From contig CM074806.1 in NCBI GenBank assembly GCA_037447605.1, positions 1,081,784-1,145,783 of the forward strand: DNA of 64,000 nucleotides. The letters are read 5' to 3'. This document shows positions 34,001 to 49,800 of the stretch, in pieces. Both the position numbers and the translations under genes were made by a program. A model generated the notes under the pieces. It worked only from the letters and a program-made list of their open reading frames with translations. It made no database searches and was not told where the DNA came from. Each line of letters opens with the position of its first letter. Within the stretch, counting starts at the first letter, position 1. Source of the DNA: Zygnema circumcarinatum. Taxonomy: Eukaryota > Streptophyta > Zygnematophyceae > Zygnematales > Zygnemataceae.

Positions 34001-34800
34001 CCATTGACGTAAAGATACGTCCAAACTCCCTTCACATTCTCTCCCTTTTCAATTCAGATTTTTACAATGAACTCTCTTCTTTATTCTCCATCAAATGGAG
34101 GGCTTCTTACTCTTTTTTTAATATTTCTTAAATGTTTCAAATATTCCTCAGGTGTTCCCTCAGCTCTAACATATTCTCGGACAATCTTTAACCATCGCTT
34201 TGACAGGTTCCGTCCTGCGCGTCCTTAAAGCTCCATTCTGAATTAAACTATGCGGCAGATTATCCTTTCTAATAGAGCCCATTCAAAACTCCAATCAACT
34301 CTAACCTCATAAGAGTGAATATCCCAATATCCTAATTTAGAGTGCCTCACCTTCCTCTCCTGCAATCCTTCCGCCTCCCAACCATTCACATTCACGCCAA
34401 TGAGGCTGTAATCCCCACCATACCTCCAATTTCTCGCTATATCTCTCATCCTCTCCCCCTTCCAAACCCTAAAAATCCCTCTCAGCAAACCAATATTCCC
34501 ATTCTTGCAGTCGCCACCATCCCAACCCGCTTTCCCCTCTACCCCACTTCCCTCTTACCCCCCCCAATTCTAAGAGATAAACATCAGATATACCTGCAAC
34601 ATGGCGATGAAGACGCTCCCCCACGCTCCCGCCCCAATGCCCACAATCCTCAGCGGGTCTCCATCCACCTTCCCCAGCAGTGCCCGCAGCGTGTCAAGCC
34701 GCTCCTCCGCGCTCCGCCCATGCACAGAATTCGTCGCCTTCTTCCCTCCCTCTGCAGGCGAGGGCCCGTTCCCTGTGGAGACGCCATTGGTAACAGCCAT
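31078..34800 (-). CDS. GPDHC: NAD-dependent glycerol-3-phosphate dehydrogenase, 7 exons, 470 aa
   Basis: Exons 34594-34800, 33071-33279, 32661-32926, 32296-32517, 31699-31946, 31387-31526 and 31078-31198 join in phase. The N-terminal Rossmann motif [11 protein letters not shown] binds NAD. The middle has [20 protein letters not shown] and [13 protein letters not shown]. The catalytic C-terminal half has [20 protein letters not shown] and [14 protein letters not shown]. Length and order match plant cytosolic GPDHC1 (about 460 aa). The enzyme interconverts dihydroxyacetone phosphate and glycerol 3-phosphate for glycerolipid synthesis and redox shuttling. There is no plastid presequence before the dinucleotide domain, only about 45 low-complexity residues. 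Intron 1 contains a 10-N assembly gap and intron 4 a minisatellite. Two G-boxes lie upstream. Confidence 0.96.
32020..32262 (+). repeat. ~30-bp minisatellite in GPDH intron 4
   Basis: About eight tandem copies of a 30-32-bp unit built on GCATGGAGAAGGGGAAGCAG plus TTGAACAG, with length variants carrying an extra AGAG. It lies wholly inside the intron between exons 4 and 5 and accounts for the repetitive spurious frames on both strands. Confidence 0.92.
33317..33326. other. Assembly gap (10 N)
   Basis: Ten Ns inside a GGGAG-rich purine tract in GPDH intron 1. The true length is unknown; no exon is affected. Confidence 1.
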
Positions 34801-35872
34801 GGCGGCGGAGGAAGGGGAGGAGGAGGAAGAGCCTCTCGGGTAACAAAAAAGAAAGTGTCGGCGTTCTCGCGATAGAGAGAGAGAGAGAGGGCCCTCCACT
34901 GGGGGCGGCAGGGAGCCGCCTAACACGTGGCGGCCCGGCATTGGACGAGGACGCATGGTACACGTGGCGGTCCTTCATTGGCCCACGGCCCGCCGTTTCC
35001 GGGCACGCGCTGCTTTTGGAGGGACAGCGGGATGCGTGCGACCGTTGAACGGAGCGTAGAACAGGGCAAAGGGGCCACATAGAAAGGGGGAGCTTATCTA
35101 CGTAACGAAGAACTGTGGTACATGGAAAGGACGGTTACCGTTCAGTTACATTTCTTTTTAGAAAGGTCAACTTTCGCCCACAGCCTTTTTCTTTTGCGCT
35201 TAGGTCCTTTACGCCCAATTCCTCGTGGTTCGCCATGCTGTTGAATTTGTCCATGTACATCTGAAGGCATCATCGCCATCGTCAGATCAATAGCAAATCT
35301 TTCTTCCTTTAATTAAATTAAGATACGTAATTAAATCGAGATCAATGTCACATCATCTTCTCTTAAAGATTAGATATCGTAGTTAGTATTTATATATACT
35401 GTATATAAAAGCCACCAGAAATATCATCGGGTCAATGAAAAAAAGTCGTTCAAGCATACACTACTATAACAATAACGAGCACATTTTGAATTGGTTTGAA
35501 ACAAACGAAAGTGAGACGACAAGCATGGCAGTGATACAACAGCGGCGCATAGTGGGGATAGAGGGGGGCTCTGAAACGGCTGCTCTGAAACTATGAAGAC
35601 TTCCTATACCGCCAAAAGCGTAGTAGTACTCTGTAGAATTACAACATCTACGAGTTCACCGGTTTGCTGAATACGAGCTAAGTAAATTAAAATTTAGAGA
35701 CAGAAGCTTTTATGTACTTCTCCCTTATGTAGGTACCACTGCAGAGGGTCGTACAACCTGCTCCGATCTACATCTTTACACAAGTTACCACAGTCGTTTC
35801 CACAGTCGGAAACAGTCAAACTCAATCAAAACCAGGTTAGGTACAAGGTGTTGTCAGCAGAAGAGTTCTCAG
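34801..35872. promoter_or_regulatory. GPDH promoter and H1 downstream region, with two G-boxes
   Basis: ACACGTGGCGG occurs at about 34923 and again at about 34961, 38 bp apart. These CACGTG cores lie 120-170 bp upstream of the GPDH start and could be bZIP or bHLH sites. The rest of the interval is AT-rich, apart from the dispersed repeat at 35196-35285, with no coding frame. Confidence 0.45.
35196..35285 (-). repeat. ~85-bp dispersed repeat, copy 3 of 3
   Basis: Same orientation as copy 1: TTGCGCTTAGGTCCTTT, CTCGTGGTT, TTGTCCATGTACAT and GCCATCGT in order. It is the most diverged of the three. Confidence 0.7.
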
Positions 35873-37057
35873 TTAGTTGCCGGTCTTCGCTTTCTTCGCT
35901 GCGGGCTGCTTCGCAGGAGACTTCCTCACTGCGGACTTGCCGGTCTTTGTGGCCGCCTTTGGTACAGTGGTCTTGGAGCTGGTGCTCTTCTTCGCCAAAG
36001 CCGCTGGCTTTGCTGTCCGCGTGCTCATCCTCCTTGGTTTGGAGGCAGCGGCAGGCTCTGCAGCAGCAGCAGCAGCCTTCTTAGACAAAGCTGGCTTCTT
36101 CTCTACAGGCGCTGGCTTCTTCTCTACAGACGCTACCTTCTTCGCAACCTTCTTTGCAGGAGCTGGCTTCACAGTCTTCGGTCTACCAGCCTTGATAGCC
36201 TTCGGAGCAGCCTCCAACTTCTCTTTCTTTGCAGGCTTTGTGATGTCGGCTGAAAGCTTGTAGCTCGCCTTCACCTTTACCAACTTTCCTTCCTTGACAA
36301 GCCTCTTCAGTTGAGTTGCGAGAAGCTTCTTCCAGTTTAGTGGTAGGCCCTTTTGCTTCTCTTCAATAAACTTAGAAATGGCATGCGGGCTTGACCCGGT
36401 CCTTTCTTTGAGGGTGAGAAGTGCCTCCTTAATCATCTGCAAGCCAGAACTAGACGCTTGACTAAGTGTAAGACAGACCAGGACAGTACATCGCTTGAAA
36501 GGTCAGGCGAGTCAGGACATGATTCAGGGCGCTACAGAAAAACGGTATCCTAATAGATAACTCATACAATGACTAGGAATAAAAAGTGCTGGATCGTAGG
36601 ACTCCTGTAAGCACCTTTGACTAAAACCGTCTGGCAAACACCACCAAGACCCGTTTGAATCAACATATCAAGTAAGGACAATAACTTAATACATTTCAGC
36701 TCTCTTCAAAATAAAACGTAAAAGTAGGCGGCAAAGCCAACAATTACACAAAGTTCAGACAAGTACACACAGTCCACAACATGTACGTCGAACATATGAT
36801 AACTGCGAGCATGTTCCAAAGGAAAATAAGGCCCAAACTGAGAGGTTTGAATGAGCTACCTCTAGATATGGAGGATGCGAAGGTGGTGCTTTCGGGGCTT
36901 TCGGCTTCTTCTCTTTCGGTTCCTTCACCGGCTTCGGCTTCTTCTCTGCCTTCGGAGGCTTCTCAGCCGTGACAGGCTTTTCCGCCTTAGCCGCCTTCGG
37001 CAAGTTCGCTGGCTTTTCAGGTGCCGCTGGTTTCTCTGCAGGAACAGGCTCAGCCAT
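35873..37057 (-). CDS. H1: Linker histone H1, 2 exons, 253 aa
   Basis: Exon 1 is 36860-37057 and exon 2 is 35873-36436; they join in phase. The N-terminal 60 residues are rich in Pro, Lys, Ala and Glu. A winged-helix H1/H5 globular domain spans about residues 62-130, from HPPYLEMIKEALLTLKE through GLPLNWKKLLATQLKRLVKEG to ASYKLS, with the usual intron inside the domain. The C-terminal 120 residues are Lys/Ala/Pro-rich with repeated PAKK, PAPVEKK and SPAK words that bind linker DNA. The protein compacts nucleosome arrays in the nucleus. Length and intron position agree with plant H1. Confidence 0.97.
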
Positions 37058-38982
37058 GGCTTCTTCCGAAGCACGAAACTACTCTAAACTGTCAAGCACA
37101 GCCTTCCTGTAAGAGCCTAATTGCAGACTCAAAAAAAAAAAGCCAAGAGCCCTAAAGGATTTGAAAGAGTATATTACTGGAAGCTTAAGCAATGCAAGAC
37201 GGTATCCTCCCTCCTGCCTCTCTCCCTCCTCCCTCCCTCCCTCCTCCCTCCCTCCCTCCCTCCCTCCCTCCCTCCCTCTCTCTGCCACCCTAAACCTAAT
37301 TCTCAAATTATGATGCTCAAAATTCATCTCCCCGAGGAGTTCCTCCGCAAATTAAAAAGTGAAATTCAACAATCAAAACATTCGAAGCCAGCTTTTCAAT
37401 TGGTGGATTCGAGTGTCACCAGATCGAACAGGATGCATATCTACCGTGCGATTGATCGCATCGCTGCCGTCCGTCATCCCAAGGGGTACCACCTGCATGT
37501 GTTTCCTTTTTTTCGGCTCGTCGGCCTACCTTTGGATGTGGCTATCGGACGGTTTAGAAGACGAGACAGATCTAGATCGACGGCTGGCATCGCACCGCGT
37601 GACCTGAAGCCGTTTGCTGGGGATGTAAGGACCGGCGGCTTTTGTGCTTCGGTCGTCCCTAGGGCAAATGCTGGCCGCTTACGATGCATGCACTCATCGG
37701 TTGGATGAGTTCCCATTCCCATGAGTGGTACAATGGAACATGGGTGCAACATTCACAAGAAGGTGACCATGGTAGTCATGGTACCACAAGTACACCTTGA
37801 CCTTGACATAAAGTGCTACAAACCTAATTTGCACCAAAAATTCCAAATGAAACGATTTAGATGCAAAATGTCGATGCCGAATGTCACTGCAACCATTACA
37901 TTACCATGCAGTCATTGGACTATCAAACTCTAGATAGGTTCTAGCGTGGTTCGAAAATGGGCTATGCGAATTCTGGAGAGTCTGAATAACTGATGTCTTC
38001 AAGATCGTATTCACGACCCTTGGTGTTTACTGTGTGACCGGCAGCAGACGACGGATATGGCAGAACAGTGTACATGCTTTTTCACCCTTCCTATCTGCAC
38101 GTTGAGTCAGACAGTGTCATTATCTGGAGCCAGGAGAAGGCTGTTAAATCGGCGCACCAATGAAGTGTGAGAAACGGCACTGTACATAGTATGCATAGAT
38201 CATTTCTCAGGTGTTCCATATGGCGCATTCAGCATGGAACCGGATGAGAGGAAGGAGGTGGAGGCAGTTGGACTGCCATTCGATAAAAAAACAACCGCGG
38301 CTTATAGCCTTCTACAATTCAAACAGACCTAAAGCCTCCGCACCTACAACCTGCATATTCAATGCTAGCTAATATGGGCCTAGAGATCCTTTCCGGCCCT
38401 ACCTCACTCCATTCCTTCGTCACAGAGCTGCACTATGTGATTAGTGCAACCCACATGCGCAGTTCTAAACACGGCTTGTTCCACTGTGCCCACAACCTGT
38501 GCTGTGTATCTAGCCCCCGCGGCTTATCTCTGTAACTCTACGGACGAGCTCAACCTGACAGCTTGATCACGATGAAGGTTCCTCAGTCTATCAGCAAGAA
38601 CGCAGGAAACATGAAGCCAGCGAGCTAAGCAAAGGTACCGCAGACGAGAGCGGTGCAGGTTTACAGTTCATATACTGTGCCGATAAACATTACTTCCTCA
38701 AGAATGCCTTCCAGTGCTGTACCTCCACGAAAGGGCGAGGCGGCATCTTCACGCTGCAGTCACAATTCACATGATCAAAAATAATGTGACTCTGAAGGCT
38801 GTTTGGCTACTCTATATAGACTCCATCTTGATTTTGATTTCTTTTGAAAAAAAAAAGGGTAAATGGCCCCACCCTGCAAGGACAGAAGTGTGCTGTAAGG
38901 AAGCTTCGAGCTAATAGGAGGGGCACCCAATCACCTTTATGGACAATGTCCTACGATCCCGATAAGGAAGAGCCTGGGCATG
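37058..38982. other. Histone H1 upstream region and spacer
   Basis: The H1 promoter includes a CCTC-rich pyrimidine tract at 37207-37279. The rest, to the end of the glycosyltransferase gene, has no frame with recognisable family words. A 195-residue plus-strand frame at 37121-37708 begins in the low-complexity tract and looks spurious. Confidence 0.55.
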
Positions 38983-41575
38983 CTATATTGCAGGAACGAC
39001 CTCTCGGACTCGATATATCCGTCTATCTTGGGACTCGAAATATGTCCGCATGGAAATGTCAGCAACGAGGCCCATACAAAAAACCTGCTTCGGCGCCAAC
39101 AAGAGACATAATCAAAGGTGGGTAATTGGAACATGAAAACCAGTTGATGCGAAACAATGCCTTGACATTATGGTGGTTTGTAGAAGAAGGGCACACTAAC
39201 CTGAGCGCCAATTATAAGCAGGTGGAGTGCTGCAACCAGGTGGGAGAGGGAATACGACCAAGCGACATTTAAACAGCCATAAGTTTTCCAGGCTACGAAA
39301 AACGTGTGGCAAAACGCTGCCCCAAATCCTCCTGAGCACAACAAACAGAAGCCGCCTAGGGGCCCAATAAAGTGCAGCGGCCGATCACGGAACTTCGAGA
39401 GGAAAAAGACTGTGAGGAGGTCCAACAGGACGCGCGGTATCCTTGACAGGCCGTACTTGGAGCGTCCCGAAGTACGTGGGTTATGACGGACCTGCAGAAC
39501 AAAAGAAACAGAATAGTGCAAAAGGCCCCTACGAAGTACGTCAAATACAAGCAAGGTGCTAAACCATATCGGGTGTGTCAAGAAGTCACACTAGAAGCCC
39601 TGCCAATTCTAGCCAGCAAGTCCGACTAGTTTGACAATTTCATTCTCAAAGAGAGAAAAATCTGCTGCTCACCACATGGCGCCCTTGGTGCCCACCTCAA
39701 CTTCTGCAATAGATGCGCCTTCCATGGCTGCCAGAGCTGGCAAGAATCGATGCATTTCTCCATACAGCCGGAGAAGATTTACAAGAGGTGCTCGAAACGC
39801 CTTCAAGGAACAGCCATAATCATGCAGCTTCACCTGCACGCCCGCTGGTAGATGGAACCATTATTTCATGTTCTAGTAAGCTCCGAAACTAAAACAAACT
39901 TAATTTGAAAAATGAACGTAGTGATTATGAGGGCGGATCACTTCCCAAATGCTCTACGAGTAATGTCCTCCTTCAGAAAAGGTAAATCAATTTTACCCCT
40001 GTGACTTGTCCGATAAGCCAATTCGCCACTTGAGAAGGAAGGTTTCTGGTAACAGCATTGTCTTTGCGCGTTTTCCTCCACCCGCAAACCATATCAAATC
40101 CATTATCGTCTCTCTGACCCCGAGCTCCCCAGGTATGTAAGACCTCCCCTGGCCTTGGCCCAGAGATGAGCACATCCAGCAAACGAGGGATGTCATCAGG
40201 ATCATTCTGCAGGTCCCCGTCCAGGCTGACTACTATGTCTCCAGCTGCATAGTCAAACCCGGCGGCCATGGCAGCTGTTTGTCCAAAGTTCCGACGAAGC
40301 ATGACTGCTCTCACATGCTCCAGCTCGCCTGCCAGGCCTTTCAAAACTCTTGCACTTCCTGCAGGCCAGAGGGACCCCAGAAAGCAAGGATAAGCTGATG
40401 TGCAGTTTATCTCTTACCAAGCCTCTGTTGACAGTATGCATATGGAAACGTGACGATATAGCTTTTGCAGAAGACAGACCAAGCTCAACAGGGATAGGAA
40501 GCATTCTGCTTACCATCTGTGGAGCCGTCGTCGATACAAACGATCTCGAAAAGACCACCTCGTTTCTTCATAACAGCCGTAATCTTTTTCACGAGTATAC
40601 TAATGCTTCCAACTTCATTATACACAGGAATGATAATTGACACAGTTGGAGCAGTCGCAGAAGCTAAGTGTGAGGCATCAAGAAACGTGTATTGACGTTG
40701 AGGAGTCACGGGTACAGTCGAGGAGGCATAGCATTTCAAGTGTCTCCTTGCTCGACGACACTTTCCCTCATTCCATGATCCACTTGGAGCGTAGAAGCAT
40801 GTAAACCTCGACGATTGTGAGATCGACCGGTTAAGCCATTGGCTGGACCTGTTGGACACAATGCTGCATCCATCAGGGACTACATGGTGAACTTGATTGA
40901 GCCTCTCTCGTGTTTCGCTTAGTCTCAAAAAAATTATTCACAGTAAAGCTAACCGAAAGGCTTTTCCGAAGGGAGAGTAGGCTGCCCGCACAATCCTATA
41001 AGAAACATAAATGCCGATCGCGATGCAAACTTATTAATCTGCTAGGCATAAATCGAGCGAACCAACACTTCCACACTCGTAGATTGGTCATCCAGTTAGC
41101 ACAACATCACTGATTGCTGCTGATCAGCTTCAATGCGTCTGCAGGCAACTTGACAATGATAACTGCAGTGTCCGCAGCGCGTGTCTGTCGGCTTCCAGCG
41201 TCACCTTTAAGAAGCTTACACGATATTCAATTTCAAGACTTTTCCATCAGAGAACCGCAATGCACAATGGTCTCGAAACTGTTGACTGGAGGATCAGATG
41301 TCATCACCTAAATCGCAGGCATTAGGCCGTCCCTTTCAAGAGAAGTCGGGGAGGCAGAGTCCAATGCTGCAGAGGACTTACAGTAGGCATTTTTCCTGTG
41401 TGAAAGCTCCATTGGACCTACGAGCAGGTTTTGCACTGACGACGATTCCCTGGAACGAACAAGCCACCGGCGATAATGTACGATCTCTTGGGGGTAACGC
41501 AGCACAAGCACCGCGTGGTTCCAAAAAGCAATCCATGGACGCCGCTAAATCCAGTGGGCGAATGGCTGACTTCAT
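38983..41575 (-). CDS. GtrB/DPM1-like family 2 glycosyltransferase, probably organellar, 6 exons, 498 aa
   Basis: Exons 41382-41575, 40514-40923, 39997-40358, 39696-39833, 39201-39491 and 38983-39084 join in phase. The first roughly 160 residues are Ser/Arg/Ala-rich with few acidic residues, like a plastid or mitochondrial presequence. The GT2 domain follows: SIIIPVYNEVGSI, CIDDGSTDGS, then RRNFGQTAAMAAGFDYAAGD, the metal-binding SLDGDLQNDP, and the acceptor region DYGCSLKAFR with LYGEMHRFLPALA. After GRSKYGLSR come two hydrophobic segments and a short basic tail, as in bacterial GtrB and cyanobacterial homologues that load sugar onto polyprenyl phosphate. It is longer than ER DPM1, which lacks the C-terminal membrane segments. 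Donor and acceptor cannot be told from sequence. Start ATG 41575 is the first in frame. Confidence 0.85.
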
Positions 41576-42480
41576 TCCGCTGCTGCAGGCGTCGCGTCCC
41601 TCAGAGGAGGCGTAGAAGCCACCATGGCGGCCTTGCAACTGGGGGCTTCAAGGTCACCCTAACCCTAATCCCCGATCTATGGTCAGAGTTACAGTTACAG
41701 TTACAGTCTCAGCTACCGTGCCGTTCAACTACAAGTCGTGTTTTAGCTGCTTTTCGTCGTTTAATGTGAACGTAAAAACATCGATAAGAAAAAAAAGAGA
41801 TATTTAATACGGATTCTTAAAATTTATGCTGACGTGATGGTCTCTGATTGGCTTGACCGAGCGAATCCGGCCTCGAATCTCTCTCGGCCGGCTCGACCCC
41901 CTATTGCGCCGGAACGGGCAGAAAAAAAAATCCAAAAAGTCAAAAAGGGAGGCAGACCTGCCCTTCTAAAATTATTTTCTTCCTGCCCGGACTTCAGATG
42001 CCGCCACGTGTCACCCCGCCTTCAAAGTTTGGATCAAAAGCGCTAAACGACAAACGCTTTGTCTGGTAGCGCCGCCTTCGACGAAAATTGGACACGTACG
42101 CCAGCCAATGGGAGGCCTTTCTGACGAGCTTGGACCAATCAGAGCTCGCCACGTGTCGTCCTGCTGCCACCCTCCCTGGGCTATGAGCTCCCCCTTCCCT
42201 GAAGAGAGGTTAAAGCTCTGAAGGTGTGGCAGTGTACAGGATTAGGGTTACAGTGGCGGCCATCTTAGGGTTGCAGGGGAGGTGGGAGGGGGTGGGAGGG
42301 TTAAGGCGAGGGGGAGGGAAGGCAGTGAGAGAGGGCATTGTCTCGGTGGGGGTGAGTCTAGGGAAGGGTTCAGAGCGTCTGAGAGGGGTTTCGGAGAGGC
42401 GGAGGGGGAGGAGGGAGGGGAAAGAGAGGGGGAGGAGGGGAAGGGGAGGGAGAGGAGGGAGCGCAGGCTCGGTTGTTGCC
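41576..42480. promoter_or_regulatory. Head-to-head promoter region of glycosyltransferase and GFAT
   Basis: About 0.9 kb separates the two divergent start codons. It contains telo-box-like CACCCTAACCCTAATC at about 41656, CCACGTGTC G-box cores at about 42005 and 42150, and GGATTAGGGTTACAG plus TTAGGGTTG close to the GFAT start. Together with the CCAAT words around 42106 and 42134 this suggests a shared promoter; activity is inference. Confidence 0.45.
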
Positions 42481-45939
<3,459 letters not shown>

Positions 45940-46853
45940 GGGCCTTTTCCACTCTCGAGCACATATATGTGAAATTGTAATACGGATAGTGAACTGAAAT
46001 CACCTGTCTCAGTTTTGCGGCTAATACCGACGCCATGGAAGAGGACTGAGGCCCGCGCCACACGCGCCATATGGAGCCCTCAGCATTGAATGGCACAATT
46101 CGCCCCTCGTTGGAAAGATGTGGAAAGGGCTCCCATGACTGTTTCAATTGTGGTTCTTTTGTCCACTTTTTTTGGACCCAACAAAACAAGTGGAAATGGT
46201 CGGTCTGAAGCTGTTCTGGCTCAGATTCTTCCTCCTACGTGTTAGAATGGAATGAGTCTCCCTTAATGTTGCCTTTATATAATGCGTATTAATTTCGTTT
46301 TGTAGTCTAGTTTCAAGTAGCAAAATTTGGCTCAGCGGGGAGCAGGCAAACTTTTCGAATTCAACCTTGATGTTCCTGATTGGCTGTCTATACGATAGGG
46401 ACACTCGTTAAGCTGTGACAGCCTTGTGTAATTGGAACTTTTCTACTTTGGACTCATCGCTTGCTCTTACCGCCCCTTCTGCCGATTGAAAAGTTTCCTT
46501 TTGAAATGTCCCTTTCGCCGATGTGACGGGTGCATGTTCACAGTTGTGCTAGAAGCAGATGACTGTTGTGAATTACGCGTTTACATAATTGAAGAGACAC
46601 TAGTATAGGTCAGAGTCTTGGCAGGCTGTACATGTTGGATAGCTGCTCCCTTATGAAGCTATTTTTCCTTGGTTAAACGCGGGTTGTACACATGCTTTGA
46701 GTTTTACAGCCGCTCCAGTTCTGCTAGAAAAAAGTAAAGGCACCATTTAAGTAAAGAGTAGTAGCGGCCTGAAGAGGGTATCTGTGTCGCTCCATGTGAC
46801 GAACTGAACTAGTTGAACCCGGCTACAGATTGATCCGCGTCAATGAGAGTCTT
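45940..46853. other. Convergent intergenic region, nothing recognised
   Basis: 3' flanks of GFAT and the ERD4/OSCA-like gene. No conserved frame, RNA gene or clear repeat. Confidence 0.6.
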
Positions 46854-49800
46854 TTACTGCGCCTCAATACTTTGCAGGAAGGGTGTGGTCAGGGAAGAAT
46901 CGTCAATAGCTGCATCGTTTTGCATTGCTAGATCAGCTGCCTCTGGCTGCCCCAAAGCTTCATATACTGCCGGGGCGTGCATGCACTCGGGAGTGTATGC
47001 AAGTACCAGCTCCGCTGTACTGGGCCCCTCGTCAACCTGCACCGGAATCACTACACGTTAGCAACATACAGACGATATGAACCTGAGAAAACCAAAAGCA
47101 GGTAACAGAAGATGGTCACTTCACCCCGAGCAATGCAAGCCCAATAGATTATCGGTATGAAAATCTGCTCACCGGCTCTCTCACCACCTCAAGGGGAGGA
47201 TGGTTAAAGGACTTGTGAAAGCGATTGGTCGACACCCATGCATAGATAGTGGTAGCGAGCGGGAGCGGGACAAGGAAGAATGTGGTTAAAGACTCGTTGA
47301 TCCCAAAGTACGCGATGAGGGTGATCTGGGCTGTCATCAACGCTGCCACTATGCGTGCATGGATTCTTGGCCACATTTTGCCGCCTCCATCCCACTCTGG
47401 TGCATACACGTTTAGCACCTGACCACCACTCAAAATTTTCTTAGCAATCGTGCATACAGGCTAAGTCATCTGCTTTGAAGTACACGGTATCAAAACATTG
47501 CAAAAGAATGGCCATGACAATCTAATTCCTTTCTCCGTGCTTCCATCCAGACCCTGCCACGAATTTCGTGCTCAAATTGCGCTTGAGGGACAAAGCATGC
47601 TACCTGATGCCGGTAGATAAGGAGTGCGAAGAAAAAGTAGAGACTAGTGAATACAAGAATCATCGGGGCAATCACTGCATAGCAGAGGCCCAGCGTTATT
47701 ATGAGAAGGTCCTGAAGCCACCCAGCAACCAGCATACGAACCCATGGCTCATTTCCAACGTCTCAAGTGCTTCTCGACGAGCTGGTCTTTGAATGAAAAG
47801 AGAGAAAGAGACCTACCGGTGGCACAATGAGATAGTACGGTATAGAAACTGGAGCAAAAGCCTCCTTTCTCTCCTCCTCTGTGACCAAGTACCGACTTCT
47901 GAACTTAAGGGTGAGTAAAGGCGTAAGTCGTGACAGTTCGAATCCATATCGAACATAAAATCTGTTCCCCAAGCAATTACCATATGCAAGAAAATCACTC
48001 GTAAAAGAGGAGGCAACACTCGGAGAAATATCACTCTTGCACTTCATGAATAGAGAAACGAAGAGAAGACAGGTTCTTACATGAGGGCGACATATGAAAT
48101 AAAGAACGTGGCATTGTTTGGCACGGAACTGCCCAGTATATCCAGCACTTCTCGAGGCTTCTCAAGGATCTGCTGAAGAGAGCTGGCGAGCGTGCCAGTT
48201 ATGGTCAGGCCTATGAAGACATTGAAGACTAGAAAGGAATACACTTTTTCTAACGTGCTATGCCATACGTCTCCTTCGCTGGGGAATGCCTCCAGCACTG
48301 ATAACCATAAGAATCCATAGGGCACAGCTGCAATGCTTCCATACAATACCAACTGCGGGAGATATGCTTCAATTGAGGATTTGATTAAGGGCCTGCAGAA
48401 AGAGAAATCCCCCACCCAAGCATTTGAGGAAGTATAGACGGGCATCCTCCTTTATCCAAAACTAAAGCATGTCTCAAGCATACTTATACGCAACCAGAGG
48501 TCTATTGTGGTCTGCGATAATGCATTGTTGCAGGACCTTCCTGCCTGGTTTGCCAACATTACCATTCCAAAATGGGCACCAAGAACGTGAATGTCTTCTC
48601 AAGGCTGCTCAAGGTGGCCAGAGCTGAAACAAGTCCCACTGGAATCTGAAAGCACCCTCAGAGAAACATTAATCCTCCAACCATGACCAGCAAAAGCAAA
48701 CCACGTGCTAATCGGTTAACCATCGGTGGAACACATAAGTGTAACTTACCAAAAAGAAGATGACTGTGATCCCTACAGATGCCACCACGAAAGTCTTACG
48801 AACCGCTCGTTCATAAAGTGGAACTGCCACATCTCCCCAACGCACAGATTTGGGATCTGGTGCAGGAGATGTCACCCACGTATCTGCAAGCCGGGCATGC
48901 ACAACTTGTGCTGCCTTCGTTGCAGCTTCACGCCTGCAACGATTGACATTATAAATCAATGTGCTGCAATATGGACGAAACTCATCGCTCATCTGACACC
49001 GTCAGATGTAGAACAAGCAGAGTTTCCCCGCAACATTGAAGGACGAAACTAATGAGAGTAAGCTCACGTCTTAAAGAAGACAAAAGCAGCTGTAGTAGCG
49101 CTGCTTCCAACTGCCATCATTTGCTCCTTCTGTAGCACCGGTTGAAGCTCGAGAATTTTGCGCTCATAGTATTCTAAACAATCAACTTTGCTGCCTCGAA
49201 TATTGAAAGTCCCTGGCCTGCACGCCATCCTTTTTCCACTGCTTTCTGCCACTGCCTCTGCATGCCGCTTCTGCCGCTCAAACTTCTTCAGCTCATTCCA
49301 CGCCTTCACAACCTGCCACGCATGGCCCGTTTTCCCACCTAACCCTGGTGATAGTTCAATGAGAAGGCGAATTATCTCCTATACAAAAATCCAGCCACCC
49401 ACTGCAAGGAATGGAATGGAATGGAATGCAGCAAACTCACTCGTGCAAGCGGGAGCACCACCACAGATTTGTCAAAGCTGAAAGGATAGAGCTGTCGAAA
49501 GAAGCCATCGACTTGCTCCTGACGTGTCTGACCAGCTGGCGGCCGAGGAATGTCGCGCACCAAAACAGTGTATTGTTCTGGACGAGCTTTAGCAGTACCG
49601 AAGTGGTCTGCAAGCATCTTTGTCACAGTATCACTGGCCTTAAAGAGTATAAAGAAAGTCCAGGCCGACATCCACCAGGCTCCGGCAACAAAGGCCCACA
49701 CACGGGAGCTCGTTTTCTGGACAACCAGGGCGATTAACAAGAGTGGAAACTCTTTCAGATGACTGACTGACTCTTTCAAGTGTCAAGACTAATACTCGAT

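Noticed and set aside
37121-37708. 195-codon plus-strand frame upstream of histone H1
   Set aside because: Starts in an A-rich run and a CCTC tract, shows no recognisable domain and no supporting splice structure.
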